NCBI RefSeq assembly: GCF_000425885.1
Contig: NZ_AUEH01000038.1
Location: forward strand, 1 to 33,816
Length of the DNA stretch: 33,816 nucleotides
Direction of reading: 5' to 3'
From: Schleiferilactobacillus harbinensis DSM 16991
GTDB lineage: Bacteria; Bacillota; Bacilli; Lactobacillales; Lactobacillaceae
The position numbers and the translations under genes are program-made. Each line of letters starts with the position of its first letter. Position 1 is the stretch's first letter. Under the pieces are notes generated by a model. It was not told the DNA's origin. It saw only the letters and a list, made by a program, of their open reading frames with translations, and did no database searches. Positions 16,885-26,263 of the stretch are shown here, in pieces.

Positions 16885-17154
16885 TTGAGCGAAGCAACTA
16901 CTGAACGTAACCACCGTCACGTCTATCAAGGCCGCGTCGTAGCAGACAAAGGCGATAAGACGATCACGGTCGTTGTGCAAACGTACAAGACGCATCCCGT
17001 ATATAAGAAGCGGGTCAAGTATTCCAAGAAGTACTATGCCCACGACGAGAAGAACGAAGCCAAAGTTGGCGATCTTGTACGGATCATGGAGACCCGTCCG
17101 TTGTCCAAGACCAAGCGCTTCCGATTACTCGACATTGTGGAGCAATCGAAGTAA
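16885..17154 (+). CDS. rpsQ: 30S ribosomal protein S17
   Basis: S17 is an OB-fold primary binder of 16S rRNA in the 30S body. The 89-residue product contains [22 protein letters not shown] and the conserved [21 protein letters not shown]. The start is a TTG at 16885, behind AAGGGAGAAAG. Length is normal for Firmicutes. rplN follows after 30 bp with its own strong ribosome site. Confidence 0.97.
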   Translation: MSEATTERNHRHVYQGRVVADKGDKTITVVVQTYKTHPVYKKRVKYSKKYYAHDEKNEAKVGDLVRIMETRPLSKTKRFRLLDIVEQSK

Positions 17155-17184
17155 CGCACGTCGTGACGAAAGGAGGAAACACAA

Positions 17185-17553
17185 GTGATTCAACAAGAAA
17201 CTCGGTTGAGTGTCGCCGATAACTCCGGTGCCCGGCAACTGCTGACAATCAAAGTCCTGGGTGGCTCTAACCGCAAGACGGCGAATATTGGTGACATTAT
17301 CGTCGCAACTGTGAAACAGGCTACACCCGGTGGCGTTGTCAAGAAGGGTGACGTCGTCAAGGCTGTTATCGTCCGGACTGTATCCGGTGCACGCCGTGTG
17401 GACGGCTCCTACATTCGTTTCGACGAGAATGCAGCGGTCCTGATCAATGCGGACAAGAGCCCGCGGGGAACTCGTATCTTTGGCCCCGTTGCGCGGGAAT
17501 TGCGTGAACACGACTTCATGAAGATCGTGTCTTTAGCACCGGAAGTACTTTAA
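17185..17553 (+). CDS. rplN: 50S ribosomal protein L14
   Basis: L14 forms part of the intersubunit bridge and is the binding target of RsfS/RsfA-type silencing factors. The product is 122 residues, the invariant bacterial length, with [19 protein letters not shown] and [20 protein letters not shown]. It starts with GTG at 17185, behind AAAGGAGG. It begins the rplN-rplX-rplE segment that corresponds to the start of the spc operon in other bacteria. No separate promoter was identified in the 30-bp gap before it. Confidence 0.98.
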   Translation: MIQQETRLSVADNSGARQLLTIKVLGGSNRKTANIGDIIVATVKQATPGGVVKKGDVVKAVIVRTVSGARRVDGSYIRFDENAAVLINADKSPRGTRIFGPVARELREHDFMKIVSLAPEVL

Positions 17554-17588
17554 TTCCACCAATTCCATAACAGCAAGGAGGCAAAAAC

Positions 17589-17954
17589 ATGTTTGTAAAA
17601 ACCGGTGATAAGGTCCGGGTCATTGCAGGCAAAGACAAGGGCAAGGAAGGTACCGTCACTAAGGTATTTCCCAAGCGCGACCGTGTCATTGTCGAAGGTG
17701 TGAACAAAGTTAAGAAGCACACCAAACCGTCCCAGGCTCAACCGCAAGGCTCAGTTCAAGACGTCGAGGCAGCCATCCACGCTTCCAATGTTCAATTATT
17801 GGATCCCAAGGATAACCAACCGACTCGGGTCGGCTACAAAGAAGTAGACGGCAAGAAGGTTCGTTATGCCAAGAAGTCTGGCCAAGCAATCGAATATGCC
17901 GCTCCTGTCGCAAAGTCTGACGAAGACAATGCGGACAAGGACGACAAGAAGTAA
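17589..17954 (+). CDS. rplX: 50S ribosomal protein L24
   Basis: L24 is an assembly initiator that binds the 5' end of 23S rRNA through its KOW domain, here [23 protein letters not shown]. The product is 121 residues against about 100-105 in most relatives. The extra residues form a charged C-terminal tail ending in [19 protein letters not shown] precedes the ATG. The tail is likely surface-exposed and disordered. rplE follows after 29 bp. Confidence 0.97.
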   Translation: MFVKTGDKVRVIAGKDKGKEGTVTKVFPKRDRVIVEGVNKVKKHTKPSQAQPQGSVQDVEAAIHASNVQLLDPKDNQPTRVGYKEVDGKKVRYAKKSGQAIEYAAPVAKSDEDNADKDDKK

Positions 17955-17983
17955 TCTGCCAGCGAAAGGAGGACTACACCTAA

Positions 17984-18526
17984 ATGGCTAATCGTTTAAA
18001 AGAACGTTACACTAAAGAAATCACTCCGTCTATGATGGAGAAGTTCCACTACTCTTCCGTGATGCAAGCACCTAAGGTCGCAAAGATCGTGCTCAACATG
18101 GGTGTCGGTGACGCTGTATCAAACGCCAAGAACTTGGACAACGCCGTTGATGAATTGCGCCTGATCGCTGGTCAGCAACCGCTCATCACCAAGGCTAAGA
18201 AGTCCATCGCCACATTCCGTTTGCGTGAAGGGATGTCCATTGGGGCTAAGGTCACACTGCGGGGCGACCGCATGTATGACTTCCTGGACAAACTGATCAA
18301 TGTTTCTCTTCCCCGTGTGCGTGATTTCCGTGGGGTCAGCAAGAATTCCTTCGACGGCCGGGGCAACTATACTCTGGGTATCAAGGAACAACTGATCTTC
18401 CCTGAAATCGACTACGACAAAGTTGATCGGGTTCGTGGTTTGGATGTCGTCATCGTTACGACTGCCAAGACTGACGAAGAAGCTCGGGAACTGTTAACCC
18501 AAATCGGCATGCCGTTTAGCAAATAA
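17984..18526 (+). CDS. rplE: 50S ribosomal protein L5
   Basis: L5 binds 5S rRNA in the central protuberance and contacts P-site tRNA. The 180-residue product has the standard length and conserved segments [25 protein letters not shown] and [34 protein letters not shown] stands before the ATG with a 10-nt spacer. The next gene, rpsN, begins 11 bp after the stop, within one tightly packed operon. Confidence 0.98.
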   Translation: MANRLKERYTKEITPSMMEKFHYSSVMQAPKVAKIVLNMGVGDAVSNAKNLDNAVDELRLIAGQQPLITKAKKSIATFRLREGMSIGAKVTLRGDRMYDFLDKLINVSLPRVRDFRGVSKNSFDGRGNYTLGIKEQLIFPEIDYDKVDRVRGLDVVIVTTAKTDEEARELLTQIGMPFSK

Positions 18527-18537
18527 GGAGGAGCACT

Positions 18538-18723
18538 TTGGCTAAGAAATCTTTGATCGTCAAAAATGAGCGGCCTGCTAAGTTTAGCTCGCAGGCCTAC
18601 ACCCGGTGCAAGCGCTGTGGTCGGCCACACTCTGTTTATCGTAAGTTCAAGCTCTGCCGGATCTGCTTGCGTGAACTGGCGCATGAAGGTCAGATTCCCG
18701 GTATGCACAAAGCGAGCTGGTAA
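18538..18723 (+). CDS. rpsN: 30S ribosomal protein S14, zinc-binding type
   Basis: S14 completes the 30S head. The 61-residue form with CKRCGRPH and CRICLRELA is the short, zinc-ribbon (C+) type encoded in the spc operon of Gram-positive bacteria. Some species also carry a zinc-free paralogue elsewhere; none is in this window. The start is a TTG at 18538 behind AAGGAGGAG. The C-terminus PGMHKASW is typical. Confidence 0.98.
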   Translation: MAKKSLIVKNERPAKFSSQAYTRCKRCGRPHSVYRKFKLCRICLRELAHEGQIPGMHKASW

Positions 18724-18750
18724 TACCAGTCAGAAGGAGGTTAAAACCAC

Positions 18751-19149
18751 ATGGTCATGACTGATCCGATTGCAGATTACTTAACACGGATTCGTAACGC
18801 CAATATGGTGCGCCACGAATCATTGGAAGTACCTGCATCCAAAATGAAAAAAGACATTTCTGAAATCCTGAAGCGTGAAGGCTTCATCCGGGACTACGAA
18901 GTCATCGACGATGACAAGCAAGGCATCATTCGTATCTTCCTGAAATACGGCAAGAACAATGAGCGGGTTATTTCCGGCTTAAAGCGGATTTCCAAGCCTG
19001 GCTTGCGCAGCTACGTTAAGTCTAGCGATGTACCCAAGGTCTTAAATGGCTTAGGGATCGCCATCATTTCCACGTCCCAGGGCGTTATCACGGACAAGGA
19101 AGCACGGGCAAAAGATGTCGGCGGCGAAGTAGTTGCCTACATTTGGTAA
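18751..19149 (+). CDS. rpsH: 30S ribosomal protein S8
   Basis: S8 is a primary binder of 16S rRNA helix 21 and in E. coli represses the spc operon. The 132-residue product contains [17 protein letters not shown] and the C-terminal [27 protein letters not shown]. Two starts are possible, ATG at 18751 or ATG at 18757. The first is 10 nt from AGAAGGAGG and is preferred on spacing; the second gives the more common family N-terminus. Confidence 0.97.
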   Translation: MVMTDPIADYLTRIRNANMVRHESLEVPASKMKKDISEILKREGFIRDYEVIDDDKQGIIRIFLKYGKNNERVISGLKRISKPGLRSYVKSSDVPKVLNGLGIAIISTSQGVITDKEARAKDVGGEVVAYIW

Positions 19150-19175
19150 TTCATTACTAGAGGAGGTGTAACACA

Positions 19176-19706
19176 GTGAGTCGTATTGGTTATAAAGCCA
19201 TCACCGTCCCCGCTGGGGTCACGGTAACTGTTAATGGCGATCAGTTGACTGTCAAGGGGCCGAAAGGCGAAATGACTCGTCAATTCGATCCGGCCATCAG
19301 CATCAATCAAGAAGACAATGAGATCCATCTGGATCGGCCGAATGACAGCTTGAAGGCAATCCACGGTACCACCCGGGCCAACCTGAACAACATGGTGGTC
19401 GGCGTGACCGAGGGTTACACGAAGAAGCTGCAATTGGTTGGGGTCGGCTACCGGGCCCAATTGAAGGGTGACACGTTGATTCTGAACGTTGGTTACTCCC
19501 ACCCGGTCGAGATGCACGCCCCCAAGGGTGTTAAGATCGAAGTGCCGTCTAACACAGAAATCAACCTGAGCGGTATTTCTAAGCAGGTCATTGGCGCTTT
19601 TGCTGCCACGATCCGCGAAGTTCGGCCGCCGGAACCTTACAAGGGTAAAGGTATTCGCTATGTTGATGAATACGTACGCCGTAAGGAAGGTAAGACTGGT
19701 AAGTAA
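19176..19706 (+). CDS. rplF: 50S ribosomal protein L6
   Basis: L6 lies at the factor-binding region near the sarcin-ricin loop. The 176-residue product begins [17 protein letters not shown] and ends with the conserved [16 protein letters not shown]-type block ([20 protein letters not shown]). The start is a GTG at 19176, behind AGAGGAGGTG. The 79-bp gap to rplR is much longer than the other gaps here and contains a perfect hairpin. Confidence 0.98.
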   Translation: MSRIGYKAITVPAGVTVTVNGDQLTVKGPKGEMTRQFDPAISINQEDNEIHLDRPNDSLKAIHGTTRANLNNMVVGVTEGYTKKLQLVGVGYRAQLKGDTLILNVGYSHPVEMHAPKGVKIEVPSNTEINLSGISKQVIGAFAATIREVRPPEPYKGKGIRYVDEYVRRKEGKTGK

Positions 19707-19736
19707 TCTTTACCAGCTGTTTCGTGGAACTATAGC

Positions 19737-19756
19737 CGCACCGGCATACTGGTGCG
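19737..19756 (+). promoter_or_regulatory. Hairpin in the rplF-rplR gap
   Basis: CGCACC at 19737-19742 pairs perfectly with GGTGCG at 19751-19756 around an 8-nt loop. No T-run follows, so it is not a standard terminator. It may be an RNA processing or mRNA-stability element, and it lies about 20 nt before the rplR ribosome site. Confidence 0.4.
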
Positions 19757-19785
19757 ACTGCAAATAATCGTATGAGGTGAACATT

Positions 19786-20142
19786 GTGATTTCGAAACCA
19801 GATAAAAACAAGACGCGGCAACGGCGTCATGCACGTGTCCGCGGCAAGCTTTCTGGTACTGCTGAGCGCCCACGTTTGAACATTTTCCGTTCTAATCAAC
19901 ACATCTACGCGCAAGTAATTGATGACGTAGCGGGTGTTACGCTCGCAAGTGCCTCAACCATCGAAGCTGATTTGGCCCAAGGGACCAAGACAGAACAAGC
20001 TGCTAAGGTTGGCGAAGCTGTTGCCAAGCGTGCAGCGGATAAAGGCGTCAAAGAAGTTGTATTTGATCGTGGCGGTTACCTGTACCACGGCCGGGTTGAA
20101 GCCTTGGCCGAAGCTGCCCGTGAAAACGGCTTACAATTCTAA
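19786..20142 (+). CDS. rplR: 50S ribosomal protein L18
   Basis: L18 binds 5S rRNA and anchors it in the large subunit. The 118-residue product starts [21 protein letters not shown] and ends [22 protein letters not shown], both typical of lactobacilli. I place the start at the GTG at 19786, because GAGGTGA at 19774-19780 lies just upstream. The GTG at 19777 is part of that ribosome site. rpsE follows after 23 bp. Confidence 0.97.
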   Translation: MISKPDKNKTRQRRHARVRGKLSGTAERPRLNIFRSNQHIYAQVIDDVAGVTLASASTIEADLAQGTKTEQAAKVGEAVAKRAADKGVKEVVFDRGGYLYHGRVEALAEAARENGLQF

Positions 20143-20165
20143 TCAAAAGGGAGGCAAATACTTTT

Positions 20166-20669
20166 ATGGCAGTTATCGATCCGAGTCATTTAGATCTGGA
20201 AGACAACGTTGTATCGATCAACCGGGTTACTAAGGTTGTCAAAGGTGGCCGGCGTCTGCGGTTCGCCGCCCTGGTTATCGTTGGCGACCATGAAGGCCAT
20301 GTCGGTTTTGGTACCGGTAAAGCACAAGAAGTACCGGAAGCAATCCGCAAGGCTGTCGAGAATGCGAAGAAGAACCTGGTTGAGTTGCCCATCGTGGGCA
20401 CAACGATTCCCCATGAAGTGATCGGTCACTTCGGTTCTGGTCGTATTCTGTTGAAGCCGGCCGTTGCCGGGTCCGGGATCGCTTCTGGCGGTGCCGTCCG
20501 GTCAATCATGGAACTCGGTGGCGTTGGTGATATCACCAGTAAGTCCCTGGGTTCGAATACGCCCATCAACGTCATCCGGGCTACTTTCGACGGGATTGCT
20601 CAAATGAAGACCGCTGCTGAATTAGCAGATCTTCGGGGCGTCTCCGTTGATTCACTCACTGCTGAATAG
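20166..20669 (+). CDS. rpsE: 30S ribosomal protein S5
   Basis: S5 lines the mRNA entry channel with S3 and S4 and affects decoding fidelity. The 167-residue product has the N-terminal dsRBD-like domain including [18 protein letters not shown] and [20 protein letters not shown], the region where spectinomycin-resistance changes occur. AAGGGAGG lies upstream of the ATG. The stop is followed by rpmD after 11 bp. Confidence 0.98.
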   Translation: MAVIDPSHLDLEDNVVSINRVTKVVKGGRRLRFAALVIVGDHEGHVGFGTGKAQEVPEAIRKAVENAKKNLVELPIVGTTIPHEVIGHFGSGRILLKPAVAGSGIASGGAVRSIMELGGVGDITSKSLGSNTPINVIRATFDGIAQMKTAAELADLRGVSVDSLTAE

Positions 20670-20680
20670 GAGGCATCACC

Positions 20681-20866
20681 GTGGCACAATTGAAAATTAC
20701 GTTAGTACGTTCCGTTGCCCACCGGATCCCCGAACAGCGTTTGGTTGTGAAGGAATTAGGCTTAGGGCGGGTCAACAGCACTGTTACGCTGCCGGATAAC
20801 GCAGCAACACGCGGTGCCCTGACCAAGATCGCACACTTGATCGACGTCAAAGTCGTAGAGGACTAA
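20681..20866 (+). CDS. rpmD: 50S ribosomal protein L30
   Basis: L30 is a small 50S protein absent from some bacteria but usual in lactobacilli. The 61-residue product has the characteristic [28 protein letters not shown], followed by [18 protein letters not shown]. The start is a GTG at 20681, with TAGGAGG overlapping the end of rpsE. rplO follows with its own AAGGAGGTG. Confidence 0.97.
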   Translation: MAQLKITLVRSVAHRIPEQRLVVKELGLGRVNSTVTLPDNAATRGALTKIAHLIDVKVVED

Positions 20867-20891
20867 AAAAGCAATTAAGGAGGTGCACGAT

Positions 20892-21335
20892 TTGAAGTTA
20901 CATGAATTGCAACCCAGCACCGGTGCACGTCATGCCCGCAAGCGGGTCGGCCGTGGCACAAGTTCCGGCTATGGTAAGACAGCCGGTAAAGGTACCAAGG
21001 GCCAATTGGCTCGTCAAGGCGGCAAGACGCGGCTCGGTTTCGAAGGTGGCCAAATGCCTTTGTTCCGGCGCATGCCGAAACGCGGATTCAGCAACATTAA
21101 CCGCAAGGAATATGCTGTGATCAACCTGCAAGATCTTAACCGGTTCAACGACGGCACTGAGATCACTCCGGCACTCCTCGTCGAATCCGGCGTGGTTAAG
21201 AAAGAATTATCCGGAATCAAATTGTTGGCGAAAGGCGAACTGACTGTTAAGGATCTTAAGATCCAAGTCAACAAGTTCTCACCAGCCGCCAAAGATGCTG
21301 TTGAAGCAGCAGGCGGTACTGTTGAGGTGATTTAA
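20892..21335 (+). CDS. rplO: 50S ribosomal protein L15
   Basis: L15 is an assembly protein of the 50S subunit with a long basic N-terminal extension. The 147-residue product reads [34 protein letters not shown], as expected. The start is the TTG at 20892, placed behind AAGGAGGTG (20878-20885). A GTG at 20883 lies in that ribosome site and is rejected. The TAA stop overlaps the secY ATG by one base, which couples ribosome and translocon synthesis. Confidence 0.97.
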   Translation: MKLHELQPSTGARHARKRVGRGTSSGYGKTAGKGTKGQLARQGGKTRLGFEGGQMPLFRRMPKRGFSNINRKEYAVINLQDLNRFNDGTEITPALLVESGVVKKELSGIKLLAKGELTVKDLKIQVNKFSPAAKDAVEAAGGTVEVI

Positions 21336-22633
21336 TGTTTGCTACTATTCGAAATGCCTTTAAGGTCAAGGAGATCCGTAACAAGATCTTCTTCACTCTG
21401 GGCATTTTCATCGTGTATCGGCTGGGTGCGCAAATTGCGGTGCCGGGAATCGATGCGGCGAGTTTGACCAAGATCTCCCAAACGGGTTTGATCCCGTTAC
21501 TGGATACCGTCTCCGGTGGGGGCTTGGCCAACTATTCCATCTTCTCGATGGGGGTTTCTCCATACATCACCGCTCAAATTGTCGTCCAGCTGCTGCAGAT
21601 GGATATCATTCCGAAGTTTGTGGAATGGAGCAAACAGGGTGAAGTGGGACGGCGCAAGCTGAACCAAGTGACCCGTTACCTGACGATCGTCCTGGGCTTC
21701 TTACAGTCCATCGGGATCACTGCGGGATTCAACGCGTTGAGTCAGTATAAACTGGTCAACACACCTGGTTGGGGCACCTATATCACCATTGGGATCATTC
21801 TCACTGGTGGGACGATGCTGCTGACTTGGTTGGGTGAACAGATCACCGATAAGGGGATCGGCAATGGGATTTCCATGCTGATCTTTGCCGGGATCATCGC
21901 CCGTCTCCCCAGCGGTATCTACCAATTGATTTCGCAGCAGATTATCAACCAAGAGGCTGGCAATCTGTTCCTGGGTATTCTCGTGTTGGTTGCGATTGCC
22001 GTCGCGGTTCTGCTGATTGTGCAGTTCACGACGTTTATGCAGCAAGCTAACCGGAAGATTCCCATTCGTTACACCCGACGCGCCGTGGGTGGCGGCAGCG
22101 AAAGCTACCTGCCTCTGAAGGTGAACGTCGCCGGGGTAATTCCCGTCATCTTTGCCAGTTCGTTCATCGTGACGCCCCAGACCATCCTGATGGTCTTCCA
22201 GGAGAAGTTCGGTGATACGACTTGGTATCAGACCCTGTCCAACATTTTCAGTATGCAGACGACCACTGGGGCGATTATTTACACCGTTCTGATCGTGCTG
22301 TTCACTTTCTTCTATGCGTTCGTCCAAGTTAATCCCCAGAAGGTTTCTGAAAACCTGCAAAAGCAGGGGAGTTACATCCCCAGCGTTTGGCCTGGGAAGA
22401 GCACAGAAAAATACCTGTCCGGTGTTTTGATGCGGCTTTCCACAGTCGGGGCTTTATTCTTGGGTGTGATCGCACTGCTGCCGCAGTTAGCAGCCAACAT
22501 TTGGGACTTGCCGCAATCCATCGGGTTGGGCGGTACCAGTTTGCTGATCGTCGTCGGGGTAGCCCTCGAAACGGCCCGGCAGTTGGATGGTTTGCTGATG
22601 AAGCGGAAGTACGTCGGATTTATTCGAGAATAG
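21335..22633 (+). CDS. secY: Protein translocase subunit SecY
   Basis: SecY is the channel of the Sec translocon and acts with SecE and SecG and the SecA motor. The 432-residue protein shows about ten hydrophobic segments. The conserved region MGVSPYITAQIVVQLLQMD carries the second helix, and the cytosolic loop IPIRYTRRAVGGGSESYLPLKVN carries basic residues used by SecA and the ribosome. The ATG overlaps the rplO stop (TAATG). adk begins 12 bp downstream, the usual order. Confidence 0.98.
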   Translation: MFATIRNAFKVKEIRNKIFFTLGIFIVYRLGAQIAVPGIDAASLTKISQTGLIPLLDTVSGGGLANYSIFSMGVSPYITAQIVVQLLQMDIIPKFVEWSKQGEVGRRKLNQVTRYLTIVLGFLQSIGITAGFNALSQYKLVNTPGWGTYITIGIILTGGTMLLTWLGEQITDKGIGNGISMLIFAGIIARLPSGIYQLISQQIINQEAGNLFLGILVLVAIAVAVLLIVQFTTFMQQANRKIPIRYTRRAVGGGSESYLPLKVNVAGVIPVIFASSFIVTPQTILMVFQEKFGDTTWYQTLSNIFSMQTTTGAIIYTVLIVLFTFFYAFVQVNPQKVSENLQKQGSYIPSVWPGKSTEKYLSGVLMRLSTVGALFLGVIALLPQLAANIWDLPQSIGLGGTSLLIVVGVALETARQLDGLLMKRKYVGFIRE

Positions 22634-22645
22634 GAGACAAGCGAC

Positions 22646-23302
22646 ATGAATTTGATGTTAATGGGGCTGCCGGGTGCTGGTAAGGGCACCCAAGCCGAAA
22701 AGATCGAAGATACCTACCCCATCGTGCATATTTCCACTGGCGATATGTTCCGCGAAGCCATGGCCAATGAGACCCCTGTGGGTCTGCAGGCCAAGAGTTT
22801 CATTGATCAGGGCAACTTGGTGCCGGATTCCGTCACCAACGACCTGGTCAAGGAACGTTTGAGTCAGCCGGACGTGGACAAGGGTTATATGCTGGACGGT
22901 TATCCGCGCAACATTGACCAGGCTCACGCACTGGATGGCATTACTGCTGAAGTGAAGAAGCCTTTGGATGCGGTCATCGATATCCAGGTTGCCCCGGAGA
23001 AGCTCGTGAAGCGGCTGTCAGGCCGGTTCATCTGCAAGTTCTGCGGCGCCACTTACAATAAGTACTTCAATCCGCCGAAGGTTGCCGGTACATGTGATCG
23101 GTGCGGTCATCACGAGTTCTATCAACGGGACGATGACAAGCCTGAGACCGTGAAGAATCGGTTGGACGTGAACATCAAAATGAACACGCCGCTGCTGGAT
23201 TTCTATGATCAGAAGGGAATCCTGCACCGGGTCAATGGTGATCAAGATATTGATCTGGTATTCGCAGAGGTTCAACAAGTTCTCCAAACATTTACGCACT
23301 AA
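22646..23302 (+). CDS. adk: Adenylate kinase
   Basis: Adk interconverts ATP plus AMP and two ADP in the cytoplasm. The 218-residue protein has the P-loop GLPGAGKGT at residues 7-15. Its long LID domain carries a four-cysteine zinc site (Cys130, Cys133, Cys150, Cys153), as in many Gram-positive enzymes. The start is the ATG at 22646. The ribosome site (AGGAGACAAG) overlaps the secY end. It is the last gene before a 112-bp gap with a terminator-like hairpin. Confidence 0.98.
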   Translation: MNLMLMGLPGAGKGTQAEKIEDTYPIVHISTGDMFREAMANETPVGLQAKSFIDQGNLVPDSVTNDLVKERLSQPDVDKGYMLDGYPRNIDQAHALDGITAEVKKPLDAVIDIQVAPEKLVKRLSGRFICKFCGATYNKYFNPPKVAGTCDRCGHHEFYQRDDDKPETVKNRLDVNIKMNTPLLDFYDQKGILHRVNGDQDIDLVFAEVQQVLQTFTH

Positions 23303-23312
23303 TCCGGTGCGC

Positions 23313-23341
23313 TTGGCAATCAGTGATTGCTGTGGTAAACT
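23313..23341 (+). promoter_or_regulatory. Promoter upstream of infA
   Basis: TTGGCA at 23313-23318, a 17-nt spacer and TAAACT at 23336-23341. It lies after adk and about 75 nt before infA. An infA-proximal promoter is common in Firmicutes. Confidence 0.55.
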
Positions 23342-23353
23342 GGGTCAGTATGT

Positions 23354-23381
23354 TGTGTGGGGGTAGCTCGCACATTTTTTT
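23354..23381 (+). terminator. Terminator or attenuator between adk and infA
   Basis: TGTGTG (23354-23359) pairs with CGCACA (23369-23374), one U-G pair included, and is followed by T7 at 23375-23381. It lies about 13 nt downstream of the predicted -10 at 23336-23341, so it could terminate both read-through from adk and short transcripts from the infA promoter. Confidence 0.6.
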
Positions 23382-23414
23382 GCGTATTGTAGATAATTTG
23401 AGGAGGATGCCTTC

Positions 23415-23633
23415 TTGGCCAAAGACGATGTCATTGAAGTCGAGGGTAAAGTAGTCGATACATTACCCAACGCAATGTTTAAAGTAGAACTGGAGAATGG
23501 CGCCACGGTGTTGGCCCACGTTTCCGGTAAGATTCGGATGCACTACATTCGGATCCTGCCTGGCGACCGGGTCACTGTGGAGCTGTCGCCGTATGATCTG
23601 ACCAAGGGCCGGATCACCTACCGCTTCAAGTAA
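23415..23633 (+). CDS. infA: Translation initiation factor IF-1
   Basis: IF-1 occupies the A site of the 30S subunit during initiation. The 72-residue OB-fold protein has the family's length. It reads [51 protein letters not shown], as in other Firmicutes. The start is a TTG at 23415, with GAGGAGG upstream. It begins the alpha cluster, with rpmJ next. Confidence 0.97.
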   Translation: MAKDDVIEVEGKVVDTLPNAMFKVELENGATVLAHVSGKIRMHYIRILPGDRVTVELSPYDLTKGRITYRFK

Positions 23634-23688
23634 TACTGCCAGCTTCAGCTGGTTGAAGTGAGTAACACACAAAGGAGGAAACGTCATT

Positions 23689-23805
23689 ATGAAAGTACGT
23701 CCGTCTGTTAAACCGATGTGTGAACACTGCAAAGTTATCAAGCGTAAGGGGCGCGTCTGCATCATCTGCTCCGCAAACCCGAAGCACAAGCAGCGTCAAG
23801 GTTAA
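23689..23805 (+). CDS. rpmJ: 50S ribosomal protein L36
   Basis: L36 is the smallest ribosomal protein. Translation from the ATG at 23689 gives 38 residues, [20 protein letters not shown] followed by a short basic end, with the zinc ligands CEHC and a later Cys-x4-His pair. This is the zinc-binding C+ form. AAAGGAGG precedes the start by 9 nt. It is flanked by infA and rpsM, the standard place for rpmJ. Confidence 0.97.
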   Translation: MKVRPSVKPMCEHCKVIKRKGRVCIICSANPKHKQRQG

Positions 23806-23834
23806 TTAACAACATTAATTTGGAGGTGAACTAA

Positions 23835-24200
23835 ATGGCTCGTATCGCAGGTGTCGATTTACCCCGTGATAAGCGGATCGTCATTGCCTTGACTTATATC
23901 TTTGGCATTGGCAACACCACTGCAGAAAAGATTCTGGACCAAGCTGGCGTCTCTGCAGACGTCCGCACCCGGGATCTGACTCCCGATCAAGAAGAAAAGA
24001 TTCGTGCCGCCGTTGACACGATCCCCGTTGAAGGTGATCTGCGTCGGAGTGTTTCCATGAACATCAAGCGGCTGCAAGAAATCGGTTCTTACCGTGGTAT
24101 GCGTCACCGTCGGGGTCTGCCCGTCCGTGGCCAAAACACGAAGAACAATGCTCGTACGCGTAAAGGTCCTAAGACTTCTATCGCTGGGCGCAAAAAGTAA
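23835..24200 (+). CDS. rpsM: 30S ribosomal protein S13
   Basis: S13 sits in the 30S head, contacts P-site tRNA and forms intersubunit bridges with L5. The 121-residue product contains [26 protein letters not shown] and the C-terminal [21 protein letters not shown] basic tail. TTGGAGGTG precedes the ATG at 23835. Length is standard. rpsK follows after 16 bp. Confidence 0.98.
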   Translation: MARIAGVDLPRDKRIVIALTYIFGIGNTTAEKILDQAGVSADVRTRDLTPDQEEKIRAAVDTIPVEGDLRRSVSMNIKRLQEIGSYRGMRHRRGLPVRGQNTKNNARTRKGPKTSIAGRKK

Positions 24201-24216
24201 AAAGGGAGGTTAACGA

Positions 24217-24606
24217 ATGGCTACTCGTAAGAACACACGCAAACGCCGTGTGCGGAAGAATATTGAGTCCGGCGTGGCTCATATCCATTCCACGTTTAAT
24301 AACACATTGATCATGATCACGGACCCGCAAGGCAACGCGATTGCTTGGTCCTCAGCTGGCGCTTTAGGCTTTAAGGGTTCACGTAAGTCGACTCCGTTCG
24401 CCGCACAAATGGCTGCTGAGTCTGCTGCCAAGGAATCCATGGAACACGGCATGAAGAGCGTTGAAGTGGCTGTCAAAGGCCCTGGCTCCGGTCGTGAAGC
24501 TGCAATCCGTTCGCTGCAAGCGACTGGTTTGGAAGTTACCGCGATTCGTGATGTGACCCCGGTACCGCATAATGGTTCCCGTCCGCCAAAACGTCGTCGT
24601 GTATAA
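24217..24606 (+). CDS. rpsK: 30S ribosomal protein S11
   Basis: S11 is part of the 30S platform and interacts with the mRNA exit region. The 129-residue product contains [24 protein letters not shown] and the C-terminal [19 protein letters not shown], both diagnostic. AAGGGAGG precedes the ATG. The 82-bp gap to rpoA is longer than the neighbouring gaps. The gene rpsD, found here in some bacteria, is absent, which is normal in Firmicutes. Confidence 0.98.
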   Translation: MATRKNTRKRRVRKNIESGVAHIHSTFNNTLIMITDPQGNAIAWSSAGALGFKGSRKSTPFAAQMAAESAAKESMEHGMKSVEVAVKGPGSGREAAIRSLQATGLEVTAIRDVTPVPHNGSRPPKRRRV

Positions 24607-24688
24607 GACCCCAGTTGCGTGATCGCAGTTTGTATTGCCGCTTATATTTGATCGAAGACACGTTTTGAAAGGGGTACTCATCACTAAT

Positions 24689-25627
24689 ATGATCGAATTT
24701 GAAAAGCCGAATATTACTAAGGTCGACGAAACTACGAATTATGGGGAGTTTGTTGTCGAACCTCTGGAACGTGGTTACGGCACAACCCTTGGTAATTCGT
24801 TACGGCGCGTCCTTTTGTCCTCTCTTCCCGGCGCAGCTGTGTCGAGTGTTCAAATTGATGGCGTACTGCACGAGTTCTCCACCATTGATGGGGTTCTTGA
24901 AGACGTTACTCAAATCATTTTGAACATTAAGAAGCTTGCCTTGAAACTGAACACCGACACTGAAAAAACGGTGGAGATTGATGCAGAGGGGCCGACGACT
25001 GTTACCGCCGCAAATATCATCACCGATGACGATGTGGAGATTCTCAATCCGGAACAGTACATTTGCACGATTGCCGATGGCGGCCATTTCCATATGCGCA
25101 TGACCATCAAGAGCGGTCGCGGCTATGTACCGGCTGATCAGAACAAGAGTGAAGATATGCCAATTGGTGTATTGCCGGTGGATTCTATTTTTACCCCGAT
25201 CGAACGTGTTAACTACCAAGTCGAGAGTACCCGGGTGGGTAAACGCAACGACTTCGATAAGTTAACGCTGGCGGTATGGACGAACGGTTCAATCGGTCCC
25301 CGTGAAGCGATCTCCCTGGCGGCTAAGATCTTGACGGAGCATCTGGCTGGGTTCGTCAATTTGACGGACGAAGCAAAGAACGCCGAAGTCATGGTCCAAA
25401 AGGAAGAAAACCACAAAGAGAAAATGATGGAGATGACCATCGAAGAGTTAGATCTCTCCGTACGCTCCTACAATTGTCTCAAACGGGCCGGTATCAACAC
25501 AGTTCAAGAGCTCACCAACAAAACTGAGGCCGATATGATGAAGGTCCGCAACTTGGGCCGCAAGTCATTGGAAGAAGTTAAATCCAAGCTGGCTGCTTTA
25601 GGCTTGTCCTTAAAGAGCGCCGACTAA
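24689..25627 (+). CDS. rpoA: DNA-directed RNA polymerase alpha subunit
   Basis: The alpha subunit dimerises to nucleate RNA polymerase assembly and contacts promoter UP elements and activators. The 312-residue protein has an N-terminal domain (about 1-230) with [24 protein letters not shown] and a C-terminal domain from about 245. The C-terminal domain has [15 protein letters not shown], whose Arg is the DNA contact. The ATG at 24689 matches the family start MIEFEKPNI. The purine-rich AAAGGGG lies about 14 nt upstream, an unusually long spacing. A longer frame from 24635 is rejected. Confidence 0.97.
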   Translation: MIEFEKPNITKVDETTNYGEFVVEPLERGYGTTLGNSLRRVLLSSLPGAAVSSVQIDGVLHEFSTIDGVLEDVTQIILNIKKLALKLNTDTEKTVEIDAEGPTTVTAANIITDDDVEILNPEQYICTIADGGHFHMRMTIKSGRGYVPADQNKSEDMPIGVLPVDSIFTPIERVNYQVESTRVGKRNDFDKLTLAVWTNGSIGPREAISLAAKILTEHLAGFVNLTDEAKNAEVMVQKEENHKEKMMEMTIEELDLSVRSYNCLKRAGINTVQELTNKTEADMMKVRNLGRKSLEEVKSKLAALGLSLKSAD

Positions 25628-25652
25628 CACACAACGAAGGAGGGAATCATAC

Positions 25653-26033
25653 ATGAGTTATCGTAAGCTCGGTCGGAACAGTTCTGCACGTCGTGCGATG
25701 CTGCGGGACCTGACCACTGCTCTGCTGATCAACGAACGGATCGTCACTACTGAGACCCGTGCTAAAGAAATTCGCAAGAGCACTGAAAAGATGATCACAC
25801 TGGGTAAGAAGGGTGATCTGTCTGCTCGGCGCCAAGCGGCCGCGTATGTACGCGACGTTGTTGCCGATGTGAAGGAAGAAGACGACAGTGTCGTTATTCA
25901 ATCCGTATTGCAAAAGTTATTCAGTGATATCGCCCCGCGGTACACTGAACGCCAAGGCGGTTATACGCGCATCTACAAGACTGCACCGCGTCGCGGCGAT
26001 GCAGCTCCCATGGTCATTATCGAATTAGTTTAA
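25653..26033 (+). CDS. rplQ: 50S ribosomal protein L17
   Basis: L17 lies near the peptide exit and is the last ribosomal gene of the cluster. The 126-residue product begins [25 protein letters not shown] and ends with [15 protein letters not shown], as expected. AAGGAGGG precedes the ATG. An intrinsic terminator lies about 150 bp downstream. The ECF transporter genes follow, a common Firmicutes arrangement. Confidence 0.98.
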   Translation: MSYRKLGRNSSARRAMLRDLTTALLINERIVTTETRAKEIRKSTEKMITLGKKGDLSARRQAAAYVRDVVADVKEEDDSVVIQSVLQKLFSDIAPRYTERQGGYTRIYKTAPRRGDAAPMVIIELV

Positions 26034-26185
26034 TTCGCAGACCGCTTAGGGAACGTCTTCTTTGGCGAAAAACGGGCGTTACGATGGTGGAATGGCAACT
26101 CCGAGTCTAGCTTCGGCCGGTGCTGGTCAGTTGATCGGCGCTGTGCTCACCATTGAATTCGTTTCTTAATATGTTTTATTGAAGG

Positions 26186-26212
26186 GCGTCTGGCTTTAGC
26201 TGGGCGTTTTTT
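26186..26212 (+). terminator. Terminator of the ribosomal supercluster
   Basis: Bases 26186-26194 (GCGTCTGGC) pair with 26199-26207 (GCTGGGCGT) in nine positions including four G-U pairs. The loop is TTTA and a T6 run follows. It ends 5 nt before the -10 of the ecf promoter. Confidence 0.7.
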
Positions 26213-26216
26213 CTTG

Positions 26217-26222
26217 TATAAT
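26217..26222 (+). promoter_or_regulatory. Likely -10 element of the ecfA1 operon
   Basis: TATAAT is a perfect sigma-A -10 hexamer, 42 nt before the ecfA1 start. No good -35 lies 16-18 nt upstream, because the preceding sequence forms the terminator. Either the promoter is weak or transcription also enters by read-through. Confidence 0.45.
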
Positions 26223-26263
26223 GGAAAGTGTTTATCACGCAGCAAAAAGGGGGCGTTGTGCTT

